From: Planctomycetota bacterium
GTDB taxonomy: Bacteria > Planctomycetota > Phycisphaerae > Sedimentisphaerales > Anaerobacaceae
Assembly (NCBI GenBank): GCA_019456195.1
Contig: VRUK01000024.1
Coordinates: 1-56,707, forward strand
Length of the DNA: 56,707 nucleotides
Direction: 5' to 3'
A program made the translations under genes and the position numbers. The first letter of the stretch is position 1, and each line of letters opens with the position of its first letter. Positions 8,088-16,112 of the stretch are shown here, piece by piece. The notes beneath the pieces were generated by a model. It saw only the letters and a program-made list of their open reading frames with translations. It did not search any database and was not told the origin of the DNA.

Positions 8088-10808
8088 ATGGTAAGCGAAG
8101 AACTGAGACAAAGAGGATTATTGAAAGAAGGGGTAATTATAGGTGAGTATGAATTATTTCCAACTTATTCCACTACAATAAACCAATACAAACAAGCTAA
8201 AATTGTCCCAAATAAAAACTATGGCAAGTATGGAAAAAGGAAGCCAGATGGCTTGTTAATTGACAGAAGAAATAAAATAAATCCAAAAGTGCTTATTGTT
8301 TTGGAATATAAAAAGCCAGCAGAATTTCAGACAGATAAGCAAAAAAAGGAAGCGATTGAACAATGCAATGATTTATGTCAAGTCTTAGAGGCAAAAATCG
8401 GTGTAATTACTGATGACATTGTAACTTACTGGATTAACCCAAATAATCCAGACAAAAAGAATGAGTATGAAGATAGAACAAGCGGTATAACGCGAAGTTA
8501 CTCTTATATTCTAAATGATGATAAACAAAGATTACAAAAGAGATATTTTATTGATATAGACAAAAAGGGGATTAGCAAAGTAGAAGATGACATTAGAGAG
8601 ACTTATCAAGTAATAGAGAGAATTTTATTGGAGACAAGTGACACTAACTCTATTCTAAAACCAACAGAAAAAACCGACCCAACACCTCTTGCGAGAAGCG
8701 TCTGGCAAAGTATTTATATAAGTACAAAAGATAATCCAACAGCTTGTTTATACAACGTTGTGGAAATATTTATATTTAAATTTTTAAGCGATTTAGGGGT
8801 ATTAACGAAAGATAGAAGTTTTAATCATTTGTTGGGAATGTATAAAGAGGGCTATTCTAATAAAGACGTTTTAGAACATTATGCCACTAAAAGCAGACGA
8901 AAAATAAAAGAATTATTTAAGGATGGAGATGATGGGACTGGAATTATTAACGGGACTATTTTTGTAAATAAAAATGGGGCGGCTGTTTTATCGCAAGCAA
9001 CACTGTTCAAAGATACTATCGAAAAGTATGCTAAATTTGAGAATCTTAGAAATATAAAAAAGGAATTTAAAACAAAACTGTTTGAGACATTTTTGAAACA
9101 AAGCAAAGACAAAAGTAAGTTGGGGCAATTCTTTACTCCAAGAAAAGTCGTCAAAGCAATTGTAGAAATGGCAGATATTAACAAAGTGAAATTTATCTGC
9201 GATCCTTTCTGTGGTGTGGGCGGTTTCGTATTAGAGCCATTTCAGGTTTCTTCTGTTCTTAAAAATAAATATTTGCCCAAAAATGGCAAAATAAATCCGA
9301 GTATGAGATTATTGGGTTACGATAGTGGGAGAGAAGATAGTGACGAGCAAAGACGAACCATAATTTTAGCGAAAGCAAATATGCTCATTTATCTATCAGA
9401 TTTAGTAGAGAAAAACCCTACTTTGCATGATGAATTTACTAAATTATTTAATAATACATTTCTATTCTTATCTGATTCAAATCTTGGAACATTAAAAGAA
9501 AAATTTGAAAATGAAGCAGATAAACCAGATTTAATACTGACAAATCCACCTTATATTACCAGTGGTGTAGCCACAATAAGGAAACAAATCGTAGAAGAAG
9601 GATTGTCCGACGATTATAAAAATAGCGGAAAAGGTGTTGAAGGTTTGTGTCTAAAATGGATTATCTCAAATCTAAAGAGAGGCGGTTCGGCTTTTGTAAT
9701 ATTACCCGATAGTATATTTAATGTATTTGCTAATGATGTATTGAGAAACGAAATAATAGAAAAATGTTATATTAATTGTATTATCTCGTTACCCCTGAAA
9801 ACATTTTTTAATACTCCAAAGAAAACATATATTTTGGGAATAACAAAAAAAGATTGCGATTATGATAAGAGCGGCACTACAAAACAAACATTTCCTGTAT
9901 TTACTTATATAGCGTCTAATATCGGAGAAACCTTAGATATAAACAGATTTGAAATTGAAGATAACGATTTAGATAAAGCGAAAAATTTATTTAATCAATA
10001 TAAAGGAAGCCCTAATGCATTTAATACGGATGATGCAAGATGCAAACTTCAACCTATTCAGAAATTTGAAAAAGAAAAATATTGGATTATTGATAGATGG
10101 TGGAGCAAGGAAGAAAAAGAAGCGTTAGGTATTTCTGAAAAAGAAGATATTTTAACGGTAGATGAATTTAAAGACCAAATTGAATGTCTAAAGGGAAAAT
10201 TAGGAGAATTGGGTAAAGTTGTTAATTCACAAAAAAAACAGAAAAGCTATAAAACAAAAAGTGTTCCCGTCACTGATTTATTCGTCCCCAAAAAGGGAAA
10301 CGCAAAATATACTAAAAAATATATACATGACCATCAAGGAGAATATTCTGTTTATTCCTCACAGACATCAAATGTTGGTGAAATAGGAAAAATAGATACG
10401 TATGATTATGAAGATGAATGTTTTACTTGGACGACTGATGGGGTATTGGCGGGGACGGTGTTTTATAGAAATGGCAAATTTTCGATAACGACACATTGCG
10501 GAATATTGAATTTAAAGGAGGAATATAGAAAAAAAGTGGACTTTGACTATTTATTATTTGTATTAAATCTAACACTTACGTCAGAGAAAAGCACTTTAGG
10601 GGAATGGGCGAATAAAAGATTAGGGATTGAAAGAATGGGAGAAATTTCAATAGACTTGCCTATCACAGAAGATGGTGGATTCGATTTGGAGGCACAGAAA
10701 GAAATCGCCAATAAATTTAAGAAAATCGAACAAATTAAAAACTGTTTAGAATGTGATTACAAAAAGATGATTAACTCAAAGGTTAGAATTATTGAAACTG
10801 AAAGTTAA
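8088..10808 (+). CDS. Single-chain restriction-modification enzyme (nuclease + N6-adenine methyltransferase + target recognition)
   Basis: A 906-residue fusion. The N-terminal domain is type-I R/HsdR-N-like with a PD-(D/E)xK site (D54 in KPDGLL; E73 and K75 in LEYKKP). A helical linker follows, then an HsdM-like gamma-class methyltransferase with FFTPR near residue 345, SAM motif I DPFCGVGG near 371 and catalytic NPPY near 485. The C-terminus (about 720-906) looks like a half type-I specificity subunit (YSVYSSQTSNVG...GVLAGTVFYR). This is the architecture of type IIG/IIB-like enzymes that need no separate S subunit. GGTG lies before the ATG. It is clearly more AT-rich than the metabolic genes, consistent with acquisition. 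Confidence 0.88.
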   Translation: MVSEELRQRGLLKEGVIIGEYELFPTYSTTINQYKQAKIVPNKNYGKYGKRKPDGLLIDRRNKINPKVLIVLEYKKPAEFQTDKQKKEAIEQCNDLCQVLEAKIGVITDDIVTYWINPNNPDKKNEYEDRTSGITRSYSYILNDDKQRLQKRYFIDIDKKGISKVEDDIRETYQVIERILLETSDTNSILKPTEKTDPTPLARSVWQSIYISTKDNPTACLYNVVEIFIFKFLSDLGVLTKDRSFNHLLGMYKEGYSNKDVLEHYATKSRRKIKELFKDGDDGTGIINGTIFVNKNGAAVLSQATLFKDTIEKYAKFENLRNIKKEFKTKLFETFLKQSKDKSKLGQFFTPRKVVKAIVEMADINKVKFICDPFCGVGGFVLEPFQVSSVLKNKYLPKNGKINPSMRLLGYDSGREDSDEQRRTIILAKANMLIYLSDLVEKNPTLHDEFTKLFNNTFLFLSDSNLGTLKEKFENEADKPDLILTNPPYITSGVATIRKQIVEEGLSDDYKNSGKGVEGLCLKWIISNLKRGGSAFVILPDSIFNVFANDVLRNEIIEKCYINCIISLPLKTFFNTPKKTYILGITKKDCDYDKSGTTKQTFPVFTYIASNIGETLDINRFEIEDNDLDKAKNLFNQYKGSPNAFNTDDARCKLQPIQKFEKEKYWIIDRWWSKEEKEALGISEKEDILTVDEFKDQIECLKGKLGELGKVVNSQKKQKSYKTKSVPVTDLFVPKKGNAKYTKKYIHDHQGEYSVYSSQTSNVGEIGKIDTYDYEDECFTWTTDGVLAGTVFYRNGKFSITTHCGILNLKEEYRKKVDFDYLLFVLNLTLTSEKSTLGEWANKRLGIERMGEISIDLPITEDGGFDLEAQKEIANKFKKIEQIKNCLECDYKKMINSKVRIIETES

Positions 10809-10824
10809 AAAAAACATAGATAAT

Positions 10825-10947
10825 ATGAAAAGAACTAATCGCAAACACAAACGTTTAAAGCCTTTATCGCTTTATCCTCTGAAACCGGAAAAGGTATTGG
10901 CGGCGTTTATGAAAATTAAAACAAAGCAATCTTTGTTAAAGGCATAA
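10825..10947 (+). CDS. Small basic protein (40 aa)
   Basis: ATG at 10825, stop TAA at 10945-10947. The product starts MKRTNRKHKRLKPLSLYPLK and continues PEKVLAAFMKIK. The 'PLSLYPLKPEKVLAAFMKIK' pattern resembles small basic proteins I have seen downstream of IS1595-type transposase genes in Planctomycetota (recollection, not checked). It lies 17 nt after the restriction enzyme gene. No strong ribosome site is visible. It may be the relic partner of the transposase fragment at 7876-8076, now separated by the restriction gene. Confidence 0.4.
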   Translation: MKRTNRKHKRLKPLSLYPLKPEKVLAAFMKIKTKQSLLKA

Positions 10948-11047
10948 TTCCGAAAAAGAATATAGAAGCTCTGTAATCCGATAATAAAATCACCCTGACA
11001 GTGGCTGGTGTTTTCTAATTAGTCCTTAAGCGATATGATCTTAGAGC

Positions 11048-11194
11048 ACCTAACAAAATGACTCTGCATTCAAACGGCTTATTTCGTGTCTGGACGGCGT
11101 CAGGCTGCATCGACTATCATCGGATAGCCTGCTTCGCCTTCCTTGCCAGAAACGAAAACGCTCGTTTTCGGTGCTACGACTCATTTTGTTAGTC
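11048..11194 (-). repeat. Integron attC-like imperfect hairpin (or MITE)
   Basis: A 147-bp imperfect inverted repeat. The ends CTAACAAAATGA / TCATTTTGTTAG match over 12 bp and extend to 15 with one mismatch. Inside, CGTTTCTGG pairs with CCAGACACG (one mismatch) and GGCG..CAGGCT with AGCCTG..CGCC around a loop. Read on the minus strand it begins GACTAAC and ends GTTAGGT, close to the RYYYAAC...GTTRRRY boxes of attC sites, and it begins 10 nt after the stop of the zinc-ribbon gene on the same strand, as in a gene cassette. A MITE is the main alternative. Confidence 0.45.
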
Positions 11195-11203
11195 ACTCCA
11201 AGA

Positions 11204-11374
11204 TCAATTCTCAGTTCCCGTTTGGAAGACTTCATTTTCGACAAGCACCTTTGCCTCTTCGGAGGTGAACTCCCGGCCGCAGGCGGTACAGTGAAAACCG
11301 ATTTTGCAGTCAAAATGTACTTCTCGACGGTGACATTGTGGGCAGATTACATCTTGATTTGTCGTATCAAACAT
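11204..11374 (-). CDS. Small zinc-ribbon protein (56 aa)
   Basis: ATG at 11372-11374, stop TGA at 11204-11206. The product contains ICPQCHRREVHFDC then HCTACGREFTSEEAKVLVE: two CxxC pairs (C11/C14 and C29/C32) that form a treble-clef or zinc-ribbon pair, followed by a short helix. A good ribosome site GGGAGG lies 11 nt upstream. No signal or membrane segment. Function unknown; such proteins often bind nucleic acid or a partner. It sits in front of the attC-like hairpin and could be its cassette gene. Confidence 0.65.
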   Translation of the reverse strand: MFDTTNQDVICPQCHRREVHFDCKIGFHCTACGREFTSEEAKVLVENEVFQTGTEN

Positions 11375-11505
11375 TTTTTATCAGACCTCCCTCTTATCGT
11401 AGAAACGCTTCTTATTATCTCCAAATATTCTATCGACAAAATCTACGGAAATATTAAGTTGTAAAGCTGATTTTTTCGTTCTAATTTGCGTTAAAATCCC
11501 CGACC

Positions 11506-11541
11506 TTACCTCGGATACTTTTCGGCTTGAGTTTGGCCGTT
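11506..11541. repeat. Dispersed 36-bp spacer repeat, copy A
   Basis: A 36-bp stretch with the core TTCGGCTTGAGTTTGG matches 14985-15020 at 29 of 36 positions; all seven differences are transitions. It lies in the 373-bp spacer 11375-11747 before the metallophosphoesterase gene. I see no gene in the rest of that spacer; a minus-strand frame covering it runs into the next gene and has no ribosome site. Confidence 0.4.
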
Positions 11542-11747
11542 AACGATGAAACACCTTTCAGGGCGGTCATGTAGAAAATGCTATGCCAGCCTGAAACAGA
11601 GTTCTCCTGGTTTATTTCGGCACGGCATGTTGAACCAGCCGGAATATATTGAAGTTGAGATGAAACTACGTTACTATGAGGCCTGGAACTTGTATGAGTG
11701 CTTTTAGTGAAGTTTATATGGAGAATCCAGAATAAGGAGATATAGCT

Positions 11748-12836
11748 ATGATTATTGGAATACTCTCTGATACGCATCATGATAAATCGAATGCCATTGC
11801 TCATGTTATCGAAGAATTTAAGAGGCGAAAAGTAGAAGCTATTTTTCATTGCGGAGATATTGAACCAAGACATTTGGATAGCGAGTTATTTGGGAATCTG
11901 CCGGTAGTATGTGCACTCGTTGAAGAACAGAAAGGAGCGAAGGAATTCTGTTTTGCTCCGAACGGCTGGAAATTCACAGAACCTGGAAACAGAATTGTCA
12001 CCTTACCAAACGGCCTGAGTTTCTATATTGGGCATAAACGGTCTTTTGAGTTTTTAACAGGGTCAGAAACCGAATTAATAAAAACGCTGGAAACTATCAG
12101 GAGAGATTATGACTGTGTTCAATGGCTTTTTTCCGGCCACACGCATCATCAAATCTACAAGCAGGACCCTTTAATCAGTTTTGTTAATCCGGGAGCCATA
12201 GAAGATTCGTACGATGGATATGAATTTGCAGTTATTAACACAGAAACAAAAGAGATTGCTTTTTCCAGGATACCCAAAACAACACCTTCAATGAAATCTT
12301 TCTCTGTAGGAATCATATCGGACAGCTTAAACATCTCAGACCTTGATGTTGACTTCTGGCCAAGCCTGGCCAAGCAGTTTAAGAAAAGACGTGTACGAGA
12401 TATCATTCATTGCGGTAATATCTCTATAGGAGACATCGGACGAGAAGAACTGAAAGAATTCAACGTTCACTATTATCTTAGAAAGGACCAGAAGAAGCCT
12501 TCAAATGTCCCCGGTAACTGGAAACTGATTCGTTTGGAAGACCCAATAGTCGAAGTTAACGGATACAAATTCTACATCCAGCTTGACTTAGGTGTAACGA
12601 TTCTCGAACAATCAGAAATTGATATGCACAAACTGTCACTTCACATAAGAAAAGGCTACCCAGAAACAAGTTTTATCTTGTTTGGGTCAACCAATTATGC
12701 ATTCCTGGAAGAAGGAGAACAGGTTAGAATTATCAATCCCGGCGATGTGGTGAGAGACAGAAATTACTCGATTGTAACGCTACCGACTACAGAGATTGTG
12801 TTCGGCAGCATCTTACCGCCGCCACTATCTCTCTAA
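11748..12836 (+). CDS. Double calcineurin-like (YfcE-type) metallophosphoesterase, second half degenerate
   Basis: Two tandem copies of a YfcE/MJ0936-type phosphodiesterase domain in one 362-residue chain. Copy 1 (about 1-175) has the full metal set: GILSDTHHD, FHCGDIE, SGHTHH, NPGAIED. Copy 2 (about 184-358) aligns with it but has lost these ligands: GIISDSLN for SDTHHD, IHCGNIS for HCGDIE, FGSTNY for SGHTHH, while NPGDVV remains. So one catalytic and one probably non-catalytic domain. No signal peptide; cytoplasmic. AAGGAG lies before the ATG. The substrate of copy 1 is unknown (cyclic or phosphodiester type in the family). A weak hairpin follows the stop (12836-12884). Confidence 0.85.
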   Translation: MIIGILSDTHHDKSNAIAHVIEEFKRRKVEAIFHCGDIEPRHLDSELFGNLPVVCALVEEQKGAKEFCFAPNGWKFTEPGNRIVTLPNGLSFYIGHKRSFEFLTGSETELIKTLETIRRDYDCVQWLFSGHTHHQIYKQDPLISFVNPGAIEDSYDGYEFAVINTETKEIAFSRIPKTTPSMKSFSVGIISDSLNISDLDVDFWPSLAKQFKKRRVRDIIHCGNISIGDIGREELKEFNVHYYLRKDQKKPSNVPGNWKLIRLEDPIVEVNGYKFYIQLDLGVTILEQSEIDMHKLSLHIRKGYPETSFILFGSTNYAFLEEGEQVRIINPGDVVRDRNYSIVTLPTTEIVFGSILPPPLSL

Positions 12837-12982
12837 CGCAGAATGCCGTAGAATTGCTGCTCGGCTTGCAGGGTATTCATGCGTGATAAAAGGATTGTAT
12901 TTGTAAAACCGTTACATCAGGTATCATGGATGGTACGAGGCTCCCTACAGTTTTATGTAATGTTCTTCTATGAGGTAACAAA

Positions 12983-13732
12983 ATGACCGAGTTATTAAAA
13001 TCACTCGCCAACCCTATTGTCTGGGTGTTAGTTTTTATGGTCCTTAGTTTGATACTCATCATCCGGCCGACGAAGAAGCTACGATTCAAACTTGGCAAGT
13101 GTGCGTTGTTTCTGGGGATATGCATCCTTTTTCTTTTAAGCATTAGGCCGGTGTCGAACTTACTCATTTATTACCTTGAGTGTCAATACAAGTTACCTTC
13201 CGACGAGGCCCTTTCTGATTTGGATATGGTGGTTATTCTGGGCGGAGGTGCGAATATTGCAGGTGGTTTCCGGGAACACGCCGAAGCGAGCGGTCTTACA
13301 TACGCAAGATTGTTTAATGGTGTCAGAGTCTATAAGCAAAGCGGCGCAAGGACATTAGCATTATGCGGGGGTTACGAAGCCGGAGTTATGAAGAAGCTGG
13401 CAATCGAATTAGGTGTACAGGAAAGCGAAATTATTACTGAGACAAGATCAGGTACTACCCTGGAAAACGCCGCTGAACTTGTCAAATTACTCCGGCCAGC
13501 AGAACAAAGACGAATTGGTCTTGTGACTTCGGCATTGCATATGCTACGCTCAGAAAAGACGTTTAAAAAACAGTTTCCCAATGATACTATCGTGCCTATT
13601 CCCGTGAACTATATCTATTCTCCAGACTGGGATGATCCGGAAGGTTTTGTTCCATCTACGAGCGCTTTATCAAAGAGTAATTACGCTATCCACGAATGGA
13701 TTGGAATAGTCTATTATTCAATCAGATATTAG
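12983..13732 (+). CDS. ElyC/YdcF-family (DUF218) membrane protein
   Basis: Two N-terminal membrane helices (about residues 10-28 and 38-60) precede a DUF218 domain: DMVVILGGGANIAG, then ARLFNGVRVYKQSGARTLALCGG, ETRSGTTLENA and LVTSALHMLRSEKTFKK. This is the layout of ElyC-type proteins, which act at the cell envelope in lipid-carrier or peptidoglycan metabolism; the exact reaction is unknown. Length 249 is normal. GAGG lies 6 nt before the ATG. It converges with the pilin-like gene, whose stop is one base away from its own. Confidence 0.87.
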   Translation: MTELLKSLANPIVWVLVFMVLSLILIIRPTKKLRFKLGKCALFLGICILFLLSIRPVSNLLIYYLECQYKLPSDEALSDLDMVVILGGGANIAGGFREHAEASGLTYARLFNGVRVYKQSGARTLALCGGYEAGVMKKLAIELGVQESEIITETRSGTTLENAAELVKLLRPAEQRRIGLVTSALHMLRSEKTFKKQFPNDTIVPIPVNYIYSPDWDDPEGFVPSTSALSKSNYAIHEWIGIVYYSIRY

Positions 13733-13733
13733 C

Positions 13734-14141
13734 CTACGGTGTATAGATCCAGCCGGCAGCACCAAGCACCCCGGAGCCACTCAGGCCAGCAGGAGCCGCT
13801 ACTGCAATAATTGCTTTGCCCCGGGTATCTACAGAAATAATTGTAAACTTGCTCATGGTAAAGTACCTGCCGGTAAGGTCGCCTGCTTGAAAACCTAAAG
13901 TCGCAGCAACGCCCGAAACAGCCTGGGCCGCCCAAGCACCTGCCACGGCAGGATTCTCTACATAATAAGCACATACAGCAGTTTTGATAGATCCAGCCGA
14001 CGCAGCACCTTCCGACCACTTCGCATGTTCGATTCGGCCGCGAAGAATCGGAACCGCAACGGCAGCTAAGATGCCGACCATCAGAATAACGACCATCAGC
14101 TCAATCAGCGAGAAACCTCTTCTCGCTCTTTTCTTGTTCAT
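13734..14141 (-). CDS. Prepilin-type / type IV pilin-like protein
   Basis: A class III signal: MNKKRARRG/FSLIELMVVILMVGILAAVAVP, with cleavage after Gly9, Phe at +1 and Glu at +5, needing prepilin peptidase. After the N-terminal helix come about 100 residues of Ala/Gly-rich globular domain with a single Cys. 135 residues is typical for a minor pilin or a major pseudopilin. GGAGGGG lies 9 nt upstream. It stands alone without assembly genes, so those must be elsewhere. The 679-bp spacer on its 5' side (14142-14820) contains a tRNA-like remnant and a dispersed repeat but no other gene I can support. Confidence 0.92.
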   Translation of the reverse strand: MNKKRARRGFSLIELMVVILMVGILAAVAVPILRGRIEHAKWSEGAASAGSIKTAVCAYYVENPAVAGAWAAQAVSGVAATLGFQAGDLTGRYFTMSKFTIISVDTRGKAIIAVAAPAGLSGSGVLGAAGWIYTP

Positions 14142-14407
14142 CTTTACCCCTCCAAAAATGCTGAAAATCAGTTGAACTCTAAATCGACTGTTTTCCCGTC
14201 CAAAACTGCATTAAAGCAAGTTACCGGCAGTATGATCTCGGATGCCCCCATTTATTGATTTACAAACATATTATATCTAAATGATGATCTTAATTCAACC
14301 AAAAAACTGCAACAGGACATTTGAGAAGTGATTTGTGGGCATTATGCCAAGAGATTAACAATTTTATCGGTCCGCGCCATAATATTTTTTAGAGTCAAAA
14401 TCACTCA

Positions 14408-14475
14408 TGATTTCCTTGAGCCGGTCTGACTTTCTCCCGGCTTATTTGGACGTCCTCTGCCATTGAGCTAAATCA
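14408..14475 (-). other. tRNA-like remnant
   Basis: On the minus strand a 68-nt segment begins TGATTTAGCTCAATGGCAGAG, the hallmark of a tRNA 5' half with D arm, and ends AAATCA, which pairs with TGATTT. The anticodon arm cannot be formed and the T loop consensus is lost; instead AGCCGG/CCGGCT forms a 6-bp hairpin. It reads as a decayed tRNA gene or an old attachment scar. Chance similarity is possible. Confidence 0.25.
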
Positions 14476-14619
14476 AGCGGGGCCCATACCAAATCAGACA
14501 CTTTCCCGTCAAGGAAAATCATTTGATTATGTATTAGTATGCCTTGTTGATATAACTTCAGGAGAAGTGCACCGAAAAGGCAGTTAGAGCTATTTATGAA
14601 ACTTCACATACGGCCCGCT

Positions 14620-14660
14620 CATCTTTCAATTTAAGCGTCTCACAGGCTGTTTAACGACGA
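14620..14660. repeat. Dispersed spacer repeat, copy 1 of 3
   Basis: CATCTTTCAATTTAAGCG, then CTCACAGGCTGTTTAACGACGA. It matches 16962-17007 closely and 17895-17942 more loosely. The copies are non-coding and each sits in a spacer beside a solitary gene. Confidence 0.45.
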
Positions 14661-14820
14661 ACGCGTATTGATGGGCATCACAACTAAAAGCGTTACATTT
14701 GGTATCACAGACGGCACTTATATATAGTCTTTTCTATTTCATATTCCAAGGAGGGTAGTAATATTGGTAATCGATAGATTTCTTGAAAAGAACTTCGACA
14801 CTTTAGGGAGGGTCAAGGCG

Positions 14821-14970
14821 ATGCAAAAAACAACTATCACAGGCAGGGAGCCACTAATCGCAATGGACGATTCAGCAACGTATGAGCAGCAACCTTTAAT
14901 GCAGGAACTCTTAGACATAGTAATCTTAGTCAATTTGATAGTGCTGGTAAGCATAATTATGTGTGCTTAG
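14821..14970 (+). CDS. Small tail-anchored membrane protein (49 aa)
   Basis: Starts ATG at 14821 with GGGAGG 9 nt upstream. About 28 polar residues (MQKTTITGREPLIAMDDSA...) are followed by one C-terminal hydrophobic helix, LLDIVILVNLIVLVSIIM. An in-frame TTG at 14764 also has a perfect AAGGAGG in front, giving a 68-residue alternative; two good ribosome sites in one frame favour real coding. No homologue recognised. The 247-bp gap to the next gene holds dispersed-repeat copy B and nothing else I recognise. Confidence 0.45.
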   Translation: MQKTTITGREPLIAMDDSATYEQQPLMQELLDIVILVNLIVLVSIIMCA

Positions 14971-14984
14971 TAGAACCGACGTGC

Positions 14985-15020
14985 CTACCTCAGATACCCT
15001 TCGGCTTGAGTTCGGCTATT
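14985..15020. repeat. Dispersed 36-bp spacer repeat, copy B
   Basis: Counterpart of 11506-11541, 29 of 36 positions identical and all seven differences transitions; core TTCGGCTTGAGTTCGG. It lies in the spacer before the sterol-desaturase-like gene. Confidence 0.4.
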
Positions 15021-15217
15021 GCAGAACGATACAGGGTGAATGTGAAATCTCAAATATCAAGCAGGGCAAAGCTCTTGCTCTTGTCAAGAACCAGTGATAC
15101 TCTGTAGGGAAATATCTGACGATTGTGGCGTGTCAGGTTTAATACTGAATAAAACCAACTGCTAATCAATTTCACAATATGGAGATAAGAGAGGCCGAAG
15201 GAAGAAGGCTGGCAAGA

Positions 15218-16072
15218 ATGAAACATCTCACAGCAATCATTTCTGCATTAGTTTTTGTGGTACTGCTCCTGACCGAGCAAATTACTCCACTCAGAAAGAA
15301 AAGAAATCCCTTCCTTAGAAAGTTCTTACTAAACATGAGCCTGACCGTTATTGTGTTCCTGGTAGGTTCTGTGGCAGTAAGAAATGCTGCATTACTAACC
15401 TCGAAATGGAGTGTGAACAACAGTTTTGGTATAGTGCCCCTGCTCTCTTTGCCCAAATGGAGCCGACTGATAGCAGGAATTGTATTGATGGATTTGACTT
15501 TCTACTACTGGCATTGGGCGAACCACAGAATTCTTTTGCTATGGCGGTTCCATAATGTACACCATCTTGATCCTGACATGGATGTATCTACATCATTTCG
15601 CTTTCACTTTGTCGAGATTCTCTATTCAACCGCCTTCAGAGTTCTCCAGGTTTTTGTGCTTGGTATTGCCCCGTTTACTTATGTTGTCTATGAGACAATT
15701 TTTGCATGCTGCACCATGTTCCATCACTCCAATGTTCGTTTGCCGCTGCAACTTGAGCGTTTGTTGAACAAAGCAATTGTAACGCCACGGATGCATGGTA
15801 TTCACCATAGTGCCGTTAGGGGGGAGACCAATTCAAATTACTCTGTGGTATTGAGGTGCTGGGATTGGCTTCACAGGACGTTGGTCCTGAACATAAGACA
15901 GTCTTCAATCAATATTGGCGTGCCAGGCTACCAGGAAGCAGAAGATAACAGGCTTCTGACGCTTCTCAAAATGCCGTTTGTTAAACAGAAGGATTACTGG
16001 AAATCAACCGAGGGCTCATTCCCAAAAAGTAATCAGGATGATATTATGAAAGTAACTACTATGCTCGAATAG
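15218..16072 (+). CDS. Sterol desaturase / fatty acid hydroxylase family membrane protein
   Basis: An integral-membrane di-iron oxygenase fold. Histidine clusters: HWANH (HX3H), HNVHH (HX2HH), FHH and HGIHH (HX2HH), which bind two irons. Hydrophobic helices lie at the N-terminus and between the clusters. I start at the ATG at 15218 (284 aa), which has AAGG nearby; an in-frame ATG at 15179 has no ribosome site. The family hydroxylates or desaturates sterols, fatty acids, hopanoids or alkylglycerols; the substrate here is unknown. It is a solitary gene. Confidence 0.87.
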   Translation: MKHLTAIISALVFVVLLLTEQITPLRKKRNPFLRKFLLNMSLTVIVFLVGSVAVRNAALLTSKWSVNNSFGIVPLLSLPKWSRLIAGIVLMDLTFYYWHWANHRILLLWRFHNVHHLDPDMDVSTSFRFHFVEILYSTAFRVLQVFVLGIAPFTYVVYETIFACCTMFHHSNVRLPLQLERLLNKAIVTPRMHGIHHSAVRGETNSNYSVVLRCWDWLHRTLVLNIRQSSINIGVPGYQEAEDNRLLTLLKMPFVKQKDYWKSTEGSFPKSNQDDIMKVTTMLE

Positions 16073-16112
16073 CTCGTTAGAAATGAAAATCCCATGTTCA
16101 AGGGAGAAGGAT

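Noticed and set aside
11481..11873. Minus-strand 130-aa frame
   Set aside because: Half of it is antisense to the metallophosphoesterase gene and the rest is the dispersed repeat; no start signal.
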